From: a virus
DNA length: 43,104 nucleotides
Strand: one strand, 5' to 3'
IMG/VR virus record: IMGVR_UViG_3300046794_000044
Coordinates: 1-43,104 of that record
Each line of letters starts with the position of its first letter. Positions within the stretch are counted from its first letter, which is position 1. The translations under genes and the position numbers were made by a program. Positions 1 to 8,316 of this stretch are shown one piece after another. The notes beneath the pieces are model-generated. The model saw only the letters and a list, made by a program, of their open reading frames with translations. It did no database searches and was not told the DNA's origin.

Positions 1-21
1 GCCAATTTTTGAACCGGGCAG
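1..21. repeat. Left copy of 21-base terminal duplication
   Basis: These 21 bases are identical to 43084-43104. They lie inside the exonuclease gene, and joining the two ends through one copy restores an unbroken reading frame. The duplication is therefore most likely a k-mer overlap left by assembly of a circularly mapping genome, and not a real virion terminal repeat. Confidence 0.95.
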
Positions 22-373
22 TTTCGAGGTACTCACGTACGAACGCCCAGTTCTTCGGCTTGTGTCCACCGCGTTGGCCTTGGTACGGCTTGACGGTTGC
101 GATGTGGAATCGCTTGCCCTTGTTCGACGCTGCGTGCGTCAGGTGGATCGTGCAGTGCGAGGCGCCGCTCAGGCTCCACGCTGTCTCGATCCGGGCATCA
201 GTGATGTACCGCGCTGTGCCTGCATCAGTCTCGGAACCGCCCGCACAGAAGTACGCGGCGTAGTCGCCGTCTATGTGGAGGGTGCGCTCGGGCACGACCT
301 CCTGTACATCGTCGGACAGTTCCTTGACTTCGGCTGCGGCAGCGGCGGCTTCAACCTCCGCTACCCAGTCCAT
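1..373 (-). CDS. 5'-3' exonuclease, N-terminal part (continues at 43104)
   Basis: First 124 codons of a 314-residue protein whose remainder lies at 42512-43104. The ATG at 373 overlaps the upstream stop as TGATG. The N-terminal part has an LHIDGDYAAY stretch typical of the first metal-binding Asp strand of PIN/FEN-type 5'-3' exonucleases. The continuation has IHTRDKDMRMLPG, matching the second acidic cluster (S/T-x-D-K-D). In T7 and phiKMV relatives this enzyme degrades host DNA and removes RNA primers. Place in the operon, between an SSB-like gene and endonuclease VII, fits that role. The assignment rests on motifs and gene order. Confidence 0.85.
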   Translation of the reverse strand, partial: MDWVAEVEAAAAAAEVKELSDDVQEVVPERTLHIDGDYAAYFCAGGSETDAGTARYITDARIETAWSLSGASHCTIHLTHAASNKGKRFHIATVKPYQGQRGGHKPKNWAFVREYLETARFKNW

Positions 374-1365
374 CAGAACGCGTTCAGCGGGTCGTCACCG
401 TCTTCGCCAGCGTCGCCGCTGTCGGCGGTGCTCTCGACTCCAGCGAACGCCTCAGCGGTGCTCTCCTCGGTCACAGTGGGCTTCGCCAACTCGGCTGCTG
501 CCTTGGCTGCTGCGGCGGCGTCCTTCGCGGCCTTCGCAGCGGCGGCTGCATCGCGCTCGGCCTTCACCTGCTCGGGTGTCTTCGCTGCCACGTTCAGGGC
601 TTCGTCCGTCACGCCCTCGACCAGTGCCTCGATCTGCGACCCGGCGAAGTTCTTGGCGGCACGGATGGCAAGCTGGTACTTGTTCTTCGACTTGGCAGGT
701 GCAGTCACCTCGCCCGTCTTCTCGTCCTTGCGCTCCTCGTACTCGCCGTCGATGTAGATGCTGTCCCACATCGCCTTGCTCGGGTGATCCCACAGGAAGC
801 ACTTCAGTTCCGTCAGTGCGGGCGGGATGTTGCGACGCTTGCTCTCGCCGGTGTCCATGTCCTCCACGAACGGAGCGCCGATGGTGTAGACGCCTGCCAC
901 CTTGTCGAACAGTTCAGCGGCCACGCCTTCCTTGCCGAACTTCGTCTTGTACGCACGGTGGACGACGCGGCCAATGAAGTCCTGACCGAGAAGCTGCGCC
1001 ATGATCTTGGCCTTGCCTTCCCAGTTCATCGCCTTGAACAGCTTGTAGTACCCGGCCTTCTCGTTCAGCGACTTGTTCAGTTCGATGGTGATGCGGTGCG
1101 GGAGCTTCTCGCCGCTGTCCAGCACCTTCGGCTCCCACTTCGGACCACTCAGTTCGAAGGTCAGGAACGCCTTGTCGCTCACCTTCGGCTTGCCTTGGTA
1201 CGTGCCCTCCTGCTTGCCGATCTCGATGTAGCCGACGAAGCGCAGGCCGCAGCGTCCTTCGGCAGGCGGGACGTAATCGCCACCGCCACCCTTCTGTGCG
1301 ACGTTCATGTCGGCGGATTGTTCGGCTGCTGCTGCGACTGCGGATTGAAGGTCGAATGTCGTCAT
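373..1365 (-). CDS. Putative single-stranded DNA-binding protein
   Basis: 330-residue protein lying between DNA polymerase and exonuclease. It begins with ATG eight bases after an AGGAG site. The first 220 residues look globular; then comes an Ala/Lys-rich stretch (about 265-295) and a very acidic tail ending DDPLNAF. An acidic tail closed by an aromatic residue is the hallmark of phage SSBs such as T7 gp2.5, where it contacts polymerase and helicase. I cannot show an OB fold from the sequence alone, so the function is inferred from tail and position. It is larger than T7 gp2.5 (232 residues). Confidence 0.55.
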   Translation of the reverse strand: MTTFDLQSAVAAAAEQSADMNVAQKGGGGDYVPPAEGRCGLRFVGYIEIGKQEGTYQGKPKVSDKAFLTFELSGPKWEPKVLDSGEKLPHRITIELNKSLNEKAGYYKLFKAMNWEGKAKIMAQLLGQDFIGRVVHRAYKTKFGKEGVAAELFDKVAGVYTIGAPFVEDMDTGESKRRNIPPALTELKCFLWDHPSKAMWDSIYIDGEYEERKDEKTGEVTAPAKSKNKYQLAIRAAKNFAGSQIEALVEGVTDEALNVAAKTPEQVKAERDAAAAAKAAKDAAAAAKAAAELAKPTVTEESTAEAFAGVESTADSGDAGEDGDDPLNAF

Positions 1366-1383
1366 GTGTGAGTTCTCCTAAGT

Positions 1384-3849
1384 TCAGTGAGTAAAGGTCG
1401 GGACGTAGTTGCCCATGAATTGCTTGCGAAGCCACGGTCGCAGGACCGCAACCATCTTCTCGAAGTTCGGGTCTTCGATCTTCTCCTCGGTGCCCATGTT
1501 CTTGCCCCACACCGTCTCGGTCGGAACCGGGAGGGCGATGGGCCATTGCGTGAACCACGAGAAGAAGTTCGATGCTTCCGACATGCAGGCGTGCAGCAGG
1601 GCTGCGGCCTTCGTCTTCACATCGTTGTGTGCGTCGGCGTACTCCGCGTCGTGGACTTGGTTCACGAGCAGCGCCTTCATCTGGAAGTTCTTGTAGTGGT
1701 AGAACGCTCGCACGCTCAGCCACATACCGGCCTTGGCGATCTCGCCGCCAGTGCCCTGCACTTCGTAGTTCTTGATCTCGGTCGGCTTGAAGCTGCGGAT
1801 CACGCCCTTGTCCACCATGAACTTCGGTGCGCACTGTTCCTTGTACGTGTACAGCTTGCCGTCCGGCGTGGTGCTGCTGCCTCGGCCTAGCTGCACCGTG
1901 AGGCCAGGAACGTCCGGGTGGGTGACGGTGATGCCTGTCGCCACTCGCGTCTTCTTGATCGCCTCGGACTTCATCTCGAAGTACGCCTTGATCTCCGGGT
2001 AGCGCAAGTCCTCGGCCTCGATCAGCGCCTTCACGTCGTCCTCGGCCATGCCGGTGGACTCCACAATGGCGGCGACGCCTGCACCGTACGCTCGCTGGAA
2101 CGAGAAGTTCTTCGCGCCGGTTCGCTTATAGTCCCATTCCGGGTCCGCGATGATCTTGCAGAGTTCGAACACCCGCTCGTACTCCATGCCTTCCTTCGCA
2201 GCGAGGCGCACGCAGTGCATGTCCTTGCCGGATTGAAGGTCGAGAATCAGGTTCACGGCCTTGGTCAGGATCGCTTGGACGTACACCTCCAGCGAGGAGA
2301 AGTCCGACTGGATCACCACGCCGTCTTCACCGAACCGCGACTCGAACATCAGCTTCACGTCCGACTTCTGTCCCTTGCTCAGGTTCTGAAGGTTCGGATT
2401 GCTCGATGACAGTCGCCCCGTCACCGTGCTCGTGTGGTTCAGCATGTGATGCACGATGCTGTCCAACTGGATCATCGTCATCATCCCGACGTGACGCTTC
2501 TTCTTCTCGTCGTACCGGATGAAGTACGTGCCCAAGTCCTTCGTCAGCGACTGCACCTTGGCGAGCGCCTTCAGGAACGGGATGTTGCGATTGCCCAGCG
2601 CCTCGATCACGTCGGCGGCTGTGCTGTACACACCCGGCTCCGCGCTCTGCCACTTGCTGCTCGGCTGGGTGTAGCCCTCGAACTCGAAGTAGTGCGGCTC
2701 GATGCGCGTCTTCGGCCCGCGCTCCTTGTCGGCCACCACCACCTGCTTCGTCTTCGGCTCGCCCTTGTTCTTGCCCCCGGCGAACAGCACCGGCAGCACG
2801 CGGGTCATCTCGGGGTTCAGACCGAGGTCGATGTCGTACGCCGTGCATTCAGCCGTCGTGCCGTCCGTCAGGAGGTAGTGCGTCTCCTTCTTCTGGTAGT
2901 ACGTGAACTCGCCGTCCTCGCCCAGCACAGGTGCCGGTGCGTCGTACTTCACCTTGCCACCGAAGATCAGCGCGCTCTTGTGGAAGCGGCTGTTCCAGTT
3001 GAACTCCAGATGCTCGGGCATCTCGGGCAGGTAGCCGTTGACTTCAGCCAGCGCATCGGCCAGCTTCGCTGCGGTCTTCTCGGCCAGTTCCTTGGCGAGC
3101 GGCTCGTTGACGTACATGCCATTCAGTTCGCACTCGATGGTGAACAGGAGCGAACCCATGTTCATCAGGATGCTGCGCAGTTGCCCGCGCTTCTTAGCGA
3201 TCAGGTACTGCGACCGGAAGATCAGTTCCGTGTTGCCGATGTCGCCGTGCTCCCACTTGCCGTCCGCCTCGAAGCCGACGAGGTAGTCCATGAGCAAGTC
3301 CTTCGGGATGTCGATGGTGTCCGTGTCTGCTTCCCACAGCTTCTTCACCTCGTCCAGCTTGGCGTTGCCACCGTGCTCGACTGCGGTGCTCCCGAGGTCC
3401 AGCATGTGCGACTCCTGCGCCTGTCCGTCCAGCAGGTACTGCGCAAGCTGTGTGTCCCACACGATGCCGCCACCAGCGACCCACTCCATCCACGCAGCGC
3501 GGTTCGCCTCGCGGTCGCAGTGCGGCGAGCCAAGGGCGTACAGCACGTCGAACTTGATGTTGTGACCGGCGAGAATCTTGGTGCCCGCCAACAGGTCAAT
3601 GAACCATCGCGTCGCCATCGCCTTCTTGCAGGCTTCGATCCGGTCCTCGCGCTCGGCGTCAGGTCCGGCGTAGTCCGGGTAGTACCGGCTGGAGATGCCC
3701 GCCAATGCGCGCTCCATTTTCGAACCGACCAGTTTGAAGGCTCGATGGGCGTTGGCGACGATGTAGTTGTCAGGGCTGAACGGGTTCGCCACCCGCTTGT
3801 ACTCCTGCTTGGTTGAGGTTTCCAAGTCCCATGCTTTGACCAGTGTCAA
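1384..3849 (-). CDS. DNA polymerase, family A (T7 type)
   Basis: 821-residue replicative polymerase with an N-terminal 3'-5' proofreading domain and a C-terminal Pol I-type domain. Exo I is WDLET (Asp8, Glu10) and Exo II is NIKFDVLYAL. Polymerase motif A is QSDFSSLE with Asp516; motif B is KNFSFQRAYGAG with Lys580; motif C is VHDAEY with Asp734. The start is TTG at 3849, overlapping the helicase stop as TTGA, with GAGG ten bases before it. Length is a little above T7 gp5 (704). All catalytic residues I looked for are present, so it should be active. Confidence 0.97.
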   Translation of the reverse strand: MTLVKAWDLETSTKQEYKRVANPFSPDNYIVANAHRAFKLVGSKMERALAGISSRYYPDYAGPDAEREDRIEACKKAMATRWFIDLLAGTKILAGHNIKFDVLYALGSPHCDREANRAAWMEWVAGGGIVWDTQLAQYLLDGQAQESHMLDLGSTAVEHGGNAKLDEVKKLWEADTDTIDIPKDLLMDYLVGFEADGKWEHGDIGNTELIFRSQYLIAKKRGQLRSILMNMGSLLFTIECELNGMYVNEPLAKELAEKTAAKLADALAEVNGYLPEMPEHLEFNWNSRFHKSALIFGGKVKYDAPAPVLGEDGEFTYYQKKETHYLLTDGTTAECTAYDIDLGLNPEMTRVLPVLFAGGKNKGEPKTKQVVVADKERGPKTRIEPHYFEFEGYTQPSSKWQSAEPGVYSTAADVIEALGNRNIPFLKALAKVQSLTKDLGTYFIRYDEKKKRHVGMMTMIQLDSIVHHMLNHTSTVTGRLSSSNPNLQNLSKGQKSDVKLMFESRFGEDGVVIQSDFSSLEVYVQAILTKAVNLILDLQSGKDMHCVRLAAKEGMEYERVFELCKIIADPEWDYKRTGAKNFSFQRAYGAGVAAIVESTGMAEDDVKALIEAEDLRYPEIKAYFEMKSEAIKKTRVATGITVTHPDVPGLTVQLGRGSSTTPDGKLYTYKEQCAPKFMVDKGVIRSFKPTEIKNYEVQGTGGEIAKAGMWLSVRAFYHYKNFQMKALLVNQVHDAEYADAHNDVKTKAAALLHACMSEASNFFSWFTQWPIALPVPTETVWGKNMGTEEKIEDPNFEKMVAVLRPWLRKQFMGNYVPTFTH

Positions 3850-5048
3850 TCCGTGAACCTCGCCAGTGGACCGTCGAACGTCACCTCGCGTCGTGGGTCT
3901 TGCGGCCCGCCGTCGCGTCGCTTCTTGTTCTTTGGTGTGCTAATGAATCGGGTGTTTTGAAGGTCGATGTTGGAGCTTCGACCCAGCATGATGACCGCGT
4001 CAGCAGCACCCGCCTTACCCGTCTTGGAGTTCGCCAGCATGGACAGCTTCGGGAACAGTTCACCGTCCGCGTCGCCACTCAACTGGCTCGTTGCGATCAC
4101 CGCGCAGTCGTACTTCACGGCCCAGATACGGGCACGCTGGTACATCCATTCGAGTAGCTGGTCCGTCCGTGTCCCGCCGTTGGTCGCCACGCTCACGTCG
4201 GCCTGCACGTTGTCGAGCATGTCCACCACGATGATGGCCGGGTTCAAGTCCTTGACGATGTCCTCCAGCCCGCCCATCGTGTAGTCATGCACATCGAAGA
4301 CGTGGATCAGGTCGCGGCCACCGATGGAGTTCAGGTAGTCCCCGTACACCGTGCCTGCCTTGCTGCGTGCAACCAGCCCTTCGTTGTTCTCGCCCAGCGC
4401 CGCGTTGAACAGGCGGTGCCGCAGCTTGCGACCCGGCCCTTCGTTGTTCAGCACGATGATGCTGCGATCCTGGCCCGGATACAGCGTGTCCACCTGCGCC
4501 GCCATGTGCGTCAGTTCGCTGGCGAAGAACGTGCTCTTGCCGCTATCGACGCGGGCTGCGACGATGATAAAGTCGCCTTCCCACAGTGGCTTCAGCGCCT
4601 CGTTCAGACAGTTCAGCCGCCAGTGGAAGCCTGTGTCGTTGGCCTCGGCAGTGAGCATGTCCTCGATGCGGTCCTTGACCTTCGGGTGCTTGCGCTCCCG
4701 AGCGATCCAGTTCTCGTGCCTGTCCGACAGAGCACGCAGGTTCGCCGTCAGGTCAGTCTCGCCATCGGCGTACTGTTCGAGCAGCGTTTGCAGCTTGGAT
4801 GCGGTGGCAAGCGATACGAGTCGTTCGCGGATGCCGTCCTCGACGCCCGGTGCGGGCTGGTGTTGAATCTCCTTGATGGTTGCGGTGTAGACGGCTCGTG
4901 CTTCCTCGGTCAGCTTCGGGTGCTTGATGAAGAAGTACGACATGAAGTTTTCGGGTGCGACCCGCTTCGCTTCGGGGTTGGACTTGAAGAACGATTCGAA
5001 GTCGCGGAGCACCGTCCGTGTCGTCGGCTCAAGTGAGTCAACGGGCAC
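3846..5048 (-). CDS. Replicative DNA helicase (DnaB/gp4 C-terminal type)
   Basis: RecA-fold hexameric helicase that unwinds the fork. Walker A is ARVDSGKST (Lys171 from this start) and Walker B is IIVVDMLD; ATSQLSGD fits the sensor region. Primase and helicase are separate genes here, as in phiKMV, while T7 fuses them. The start is uncertain. The GTG at 5048 has only a poor ribosome site, and the frame stays open upstream, encoding residues such as IALDQSLLRLLKERETFDRL that look like genuine helicase N-terminus. A strong AAGGAG (5130-5125) sits seven bases before an ATC codon at 5117. The real protein may therefore be 23 residues longer. Confidence 0.92.
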   Translation of the reverse strand: MPVDSLEPTTRTVLRDFESFFKSNPEAKRVAPENFMSYFFIKHPKLTEEARAVYTATIKEIQHQPAPGVEDGIRERLVSLATASKLQTLLEQYADGETDLTANLRALSDRHENWIARERKHPKVKDRIEDMLTAEANDTGFHWRLNCLNEALKPLWEGDFIIVAARVDSGKSTFFASELTHMAAQVDTLYPGQDRSIIVLNNEGPGRKLRHRLFNAALGENNEGLVARSKAGTVYGDYLNSIGGRDLIHVFDVHDYTMGGLEDIVKDLNPAIIVVDMLDNVQADVSVATNGGTRTDQLLEWMYQRARIWAVKYDCAVIATSQLSGDADGELFPKLSMLANSKTGKAGAADAVIMLGRSSNIDLQNTRFISTPKNKKRRDGGPQDPRREVTFDGPLARFTD

Positions 5049-5083
5049 GAACCTGTACAGCCGGTCGAATGTCTCGCGTTCCT

Positions 5084-5896
5084 TCAGAAGGCGGAGCAGG
5101 CTCTGGTCAAGAGCGATTTGATGTCTCCTTGGGAGAGAAGTTTAGGATCACGACTGGTCACAAGTTGGCTATGCTTCAGTCCGACAATGGACAGCCTTCG
5201 TTTGATGCCTCGCGCAGCGTCTCGGCCTGCGCCATCCGGGTCGAGCCACACGACCACCGGCTTGGCCTCACCGATCAGGCGGGCCAGCACCTTGTCCGTC
5301 AGAGAAGTTCCGAGCAGCGCGACGCCTCGGCTCACTTGGCCGACGCGGAACGCGGAGAGGATGTCTTCGGTCAGGACGCTGATGTCGTCCGTGCCGTACG
5401 CAGCGACGATGTGCCGCTTGTCGATGGCTGCGCCCATGTACTTCGGCTCACGCCCGTCGATTGACCGGGCCTGCCAGTACACAAGCTCGCCTGCATCGAA
5501 TACAGGCAGCACCACGCGGTTCGTAGGCTTGTGGTAGTACGCACCTAGCTGCTTGACGTGGCGACGGCCCACAGAGGCTTTGAGGAGCCACAGGTAGGCG
5601 TCGTCGGGCCACGTCGTTGGATCGAAGTTCATCGGCTGGGGTAACGCCGTCGTTGCGGCGATCACCTCGTCAGCTTCCTGTTCCTCCCGCATACGCTTGA
5701 CGCGCTCAGCGAAGGACTCCTTCGGTTTCCACTCGATCACTGTCTCGTGACAGCGGAAGCACCAGCCGCTCCACTTGTCACGCTCATTCGAGATCAGCAG
5801 CGTTGGGCTATTGCTCGACCCGGTGCAGCCGTGGAATGCACGGCCCTTACCACCGAGCTTCAGACGTTGCGCGGCCTTGAGCCACGCTTCGGCCAT
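5084..5896 (-). CDS. DNA primase
   Basis: 270-residue primase making RNA primers for lagging-strand synthesis. A zinc-binding head carries His22/Cys24 and Cys46-Phe-Arg-Cys49-His50. The TOPRIM catalytic part shows TEDILSA and WLDPDGAGRDAA. The ATG at 5896 overlaps the preceding stop as TGATG. The open frame runs about 95 codons further upstream, but there it overlaps the 122-residue gene completely and looks like a shadow, so I reject the longer form. The stop lies 36 bases before the helicase GTG, or inside the helicase if that starts at 5117. Confidence 0.93.
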   Translation of the reverse strand: MAEAWLKAAQRLKLGGKGRAFHGCTGSSNSPTLLISNERDKWSGWCFRCHETVIEWKPKESFAERVKRMREEQEADEVIAATTALPQPMNFDPTTWPDDAYLWLLKASVGRRHVKQLGAYYHKPTNRVVLPVFDAGELVYWQARSIDGREPKYMGAAIDKRHIVAAYGTDDISVLTEDILSAFRVGQVSRGVALLGTSLTDKVLARLIGEAKPVVVWLDPDGAGRDAARGIKRRLSIVGLKHSQLVTSRDPKLLSQGDIKSLLTRACSAF

Positions 5897-6264
5897 CAGT
5901 GCGCAGTTGCGACGTGCAGGAACAGGTCGGGTAGTTTCATGGCCCACACCTTGACGATGCGGGACTGGGCCTGCGGGCGCTTCGCCTTGGCGACACGATC
6001 CGTGGGTTCGATCAGCCCGCGCTTCACCGCAGCACGCGGTAGCGTGCCCCATGCGTTCGGCGTCGGCGGCTCCGAAGCCAGCCCCGACTCGCGGAACTGG
6101 TCGAAGTTCATCTCCTTGAATCCCCGCGCCGCCCGCCAGCGCAGCCACATCTTGAGGCGGAACAGTGCCTCCTCGCGCCACGCCTCGCCAGCGGCCTGCG
6201 CGGCCTTGGCTTGACCCTCGGCCTTGCGCTGCTCGCCCGTCTTGGTGTTAAAGAACGCGCACAT
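5896..6264 (-). CDS. Conserved-looking phage protein, unknown function
   Basis: 122 residues, ATG overlapping the previous stop (TGATG-type) and its own stop overlapping the primase start. It is basic, with an Ala/Glu/Lys-rich helical start (about 10-35) and then FKEMNFDQFRE and PNAWGTLPRAAVKRGLI, which has the spacing of a small winged-helix module as seen in some phage replication accessory proteins. Tight coupling to primase suggests a replication role. This is inference; no catalytic motif is visible. Confidence 0.75.
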   Translation of the reverse strand: MCAFFNTKTGEQRKAEGQAKAAQAAGEAWREEALFRLKMWLRWRAARGFKEMNFDQFRESGLASEPPTPNAWGTLPRAAVKRGLIEPTDRVAKAKRPQAQSRIVKVWAMKLPDLFLHVATAH

Positions 6265-6560
6265 CAGATGTCCTCCAGCGTGATCGTCGTGACCTTCGTC
6301 GGCTTCACGCGTCGGACCAAGAAGCTGGTCTTCACGATGCGATGCTCGATGATCTCGAAGGCGTCGCAGGTGTAGCGGTCGTGGTTGTCACGGATGAACT
6401 CCTCGGCATCCTCCAGCGTCACCGGGATGCGGGTCAGCGTGCGCTGTGCCGGAATCCCCAGCGCCTGCTTGCCGGTGTAGTGCGCCACGATCTCGAAGCG
6501 ATGGTCGAGGGTCATCGTCGGGCCGATGGGCGGCGCGTCGCCTGATGTGACTTGCGTCAT
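6264..6560 (-). CDS. Hypothetical early protein
   Basis: 98 residues, ATG after an AGGAG site, stop overlapping the next start. Predicted to be a small alpha/beta protein with alternating hydrophobic strands near the C-terminus (IVKTSFLVRRV, KVTTITLEDI). It has no membrane segment and no recognised motif. It belongs to the tightly packed early operon. Confidence 0.75.
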   Translation of the reverse strand: MTQVTSGDAPPIGPTMTLDHRFEIVAHYTGKQALGIPAQRTLTRIPVTLEDAEEFIRDNHDRYTCDAFEIIEHRIVKTSFLVRRVKPTKVTTITLEDI

Positions 6561-6563
6561 GTG

Positions 6564-6701
6564 TTACTCCTTGAAGAACAGTTCGTGATAGAAGTGCGGG
6601 AAGCCACGGTCGTCAATGACCGCGATCCACTCGCCGGACCGGCACAGGACTGCGTAGAACTTGCCGTCCGTCAGTCCGTCCATGTCGTACCGCGCAGTCA
6701 C
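6564..6701 (-). CDS. Small hypothetical protein (45 aa)
   Basis: The GTG at 6701 overlaps the previous stop as GTGA; an internal ATG at 6683 would give 39 residues. The product ends DDRGFPHFYHELFFKE. It reads like a genuine small globular protein, with codon use like its neighbours. The last codons contain the AAGGAG used by the next gene, so the two are translationally coupled. Function unknown. Confidence 0.6.
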   Translation of the reverse strand: MTARYDMDGLTDGKFYAVLCRSGEWIAVIDDRGFPHFYHELFFKE

Positions 6702-6970
6702 AGGGTCGCGCCGTACACGCGGGCCTCGGCCTCTGCGGCGGTGCGGACCAGCACGAGATGCGAGGCGGCGTTCGAGGCGAGGCGGTCCGCCCGAGCTTCC
6801 AGCGACCGGGCGATGCTCGCGGCCTCGGAGGCGTCATGAGCGATGCGTGAAGCGGTCCGGGCCTGCGCCTCAGCGACGCGCACCGTGAAGCGCAGGGAGG
6901 CACCGTGCAGACGCACAGCGAGGTCGTGGATGTTGCGGGTAGCGCGGGTAACGATGGCGGTCAGCTTCAT
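6698..6970 (-). CDS. Ala/Arg-rich helical early protein
   Basis: 90 residues from ATG after a perfect AAGGAG site. The middle is one long amphipathic helix rich in Ala, Arg and Glu (about 25-85), probably a coiled coil. No catalytic motif. Its stop overlaps the next GTG. Likely a small early accessory or DNA-associated protein; that role is a guess. Confidence 0.7.
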   Translation of the reverse strand: MKLTAIVTRATRNIHDLAVRLHGASLRFTVRVAEAQARTASRIAHDASEAASIARSLEARADRLASNAASHLVLVRTAAEAEARVYGATL

Positions 6971-7036
6971 GAGAACTCCTTATTTAATGGATTGAGATGC
7001 CGCACGCTCAGGGTGAGCACACGGCGGTCGGGCAGT

Positions 7037-7261
7037 TTAGTACGTGCGCTTGATCCAGATCAGCCCAGTCTTGTTGCGCAGCGGGTGCGCATCGGGCAGC
7101 GTGTGGGAGAAGCAAGCATGGGTGAGGCAGTCCTGACTCGGGCCGGTCGCATCCGGCGCAGCGCGGAACACGCAGCCGATGCAGTTCAGCGCGCTGCTCG
7201 ACGCCACGAGGGCCATGTCGTCACGAGCGATGATCTTGCCGTTGTATCGGGTCGTGCTCAT
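7037..7261 (-). CDS. Small cysteine-containing early protein
   Basis: 74 residues, ATG overlapping the previous stop as ATGA. It has four cysteines: CIGC around residue 30, another in DCLTHACFSH. The CxxC...C...C/H spacing could bind zinc. Sequence around it (DDMALVASSSALNC, THACFSHTLPDAHPLR) resembles no family I can name. Part of a chain of overlapping early genes. Confidence 0.65.
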   Translation of the reverse strand: MSTTRYNGKIIARDDMALVASSSALNCIGCVFRAAPDATGPSQDCLTHACFSHTLPDAHPLRNKTGLIWIKRTY

Positions 7262-7497
7262 GCCGGGTTCCCATTGCGTGAGAGGTGGAAGTGCTGGATG
7301 CGCTTCGATGCTTCAGCCTGCTTCGCTTCGAACAACTCCTTCGCCTTCACGTTCGCAGCCTTGAACGATTCGAACTGTCCCGTCCAGCCACCGGTGCTCG
7401 CATCGAACACGGACCAGCCATCGTTGCGACCTTGCACTTGATACGGGTGGAACGGCTCGCCCACTTCGGGCACGTTGGTACGCTTGTCTTGACGCAT
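7258..7497 (-). CDS. Hypothetical early protein (79 aa)
   Basis: The ATG at 7497 follows AAGGAG with good spacing; the frame is open further upstream but overlaps the next gene's coding region, so I use this start. The N-terminal half, around GEPFHPYQVQGRNDGWSVFD, looks like a small beta module. The C-terminal half (FKAANVKAKELFEAKQAEA) is helical. Function unknown. The stop overlaps the next start as ATGA. Confidence 0.7.
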   Translation of the reverse strand: MRQDKRTNVPEVGEPFHPYQVQGRNDGWSVFDASTGGWTGQFESFKAANVKAKELFEAKQAEASKRIQHFHLSRNGNPA

Positions 7498-7513
7498 GGT
7501 GAATCTCCTTGAG

Positions 7514-7690
7514 TTAGGCGAACAGGGCTTGCAATGCGCGCTTCGCATCGCGTTGCTTACGGCGCACGTTCGTGACGTGCAACTTGCTACGGCGGGCGTC
7601 ACGACCGGGCAGCGCGAAGCTGCGTTCTTCGACCGGGCCAGTGCAGTGAGCGGCGATGGTGGAACCGTTGCGGAGAGTGCGGGTAATCAT
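7514..7690 (-). CDS. Small basic early protein (58 aa)
   Basis: 58 residues from ATG at 7690, after AAGGA and overlapping the previous stop as ATGA. The product is strongly basic: RDARRSKLHVTNVRRKQRDAK. It may bind nucleic acid or be a host-takeover peptide, as is common in T7-like early regions; I see no specific evidence for either. Confidence 0.65.
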   Translation of the reverse strand: MITRTLRNGSTIAAHCTGPVEERSFALPGRDARRSKLHVTNVRRKQRDAKRALQALFA

Positions 7691-7854
7691 TTGGAATCCT
7701 TGCTGATGAGGCGAGCGAACGCTGCGCCCAGTTGAGAACCGAGCACGCGCTCAGCGATGTACTTCGAGGAGGACGGCACACGCACAGTCCGGCCGTTCGG
7801 CTTGACGATGGTGTGCGATGTCACGTTGGTTTCGATGCGACGCTTCACGCTCAC
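7687..7854 (-). CDS. Small basic early protein (55 aa)
   Basis: GTG at 7854 overlaps the previous stop as GTGA, the usual coupling in this operon; a longer upstream frame overlaps the neighbour and is rejected. Reads VSVKRRIETNVTSHTIVKPN, then VRVPSSSKYIAERVLGSQLG. Basic start, helical end. Function unknown. Confidence 0.65.
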   Translation of the reverse strand: MSVKRRIETNVTSHTIVKPNGRTVRVPSSSKYIAERVLGSQLGAAFARLISKDSK

Positions 7855-8225
7855 AGTTCCACCCGCTCGGCAGGCCGATGGAAGAACTGCTCTTTGAACT
7901 CGCCCCACTTCGTAGCAGCAGGACCGTACAGCTTGCCGCTCAGTTGTCCGAACGAATCGGACTTCGCCACTGCGATGCAGTCTTGGCCGAGCTTCTGAGC
8001 CACGCCGTACGCAGCGTTGTCGAGCGCCATCTTGGACTCGTACCGCACAGCAGCCACGAGGGTTCGCTCGGTGCCTTGCGCATGGGTCACGTCACGCATC
8101 TCGCCATGCAGCAGCATGAAGCCAAGGCGGTTCAGGTAAGAGACAGTGCGAAGCACCGTGTTATCGCCGGTGCCATCAGCACGAGCGAGTCCAACGTTAA
8201 TCAGGAGGTTCACAGCAGGCTCCAT
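7851..8225 (-). CDS. Hypothetical early protein (124 aa)
   Basis: Two starts are possible. The ATG at 8225 has a poor ribosome site. A GTG four codons later, at 8213, sits six bases after GGAG and may be the real one. The protein is mixed alpha/beta with no membrane segment, cysteine cluster or catalytic motif. It contains VRYESKMALDNAAYGVAQKL and a polar C-terminal part (FKEQFFHRPAERVEL). Function unknown. Confidence 0.7.
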   Translation of the reverse strand: MEPAVNLLINVGLARADGTGDNTVLRTVSYLNRLGFMLLHGEMRDVTHAQGTERTLVAAVRYESKMALDNAAYGVAQKLGQDCIAVAKSDSFGQLSGKLYGPAATKWGEFKEQFFHRPAERVEL

Positions 8226-8316
8226 TGGACCGTCAGTGCGGTCGTCAGTGAGTTAGGTAGGTAGCCACCAGCTAGGCGTCATGCGCCGCGCCATGAGGCG
8301 GAGGTACAGCGAGGGA

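Noticed and set aside
1-21. A genuine 21-bp virion terminal repeat
   Set aside because: It lies inside a coding gene whose frame is continuous only when the two copies are merged. T7-like terminal repeats are longer and lie outside genes.
2434-3816. Long plus-strand open frames opposite DNA polymerase and other genes
   Set aside because: Composition (Arg, Leu, Val, His rich) and lack of starts show these are antisense shadows of GC-rich genes.
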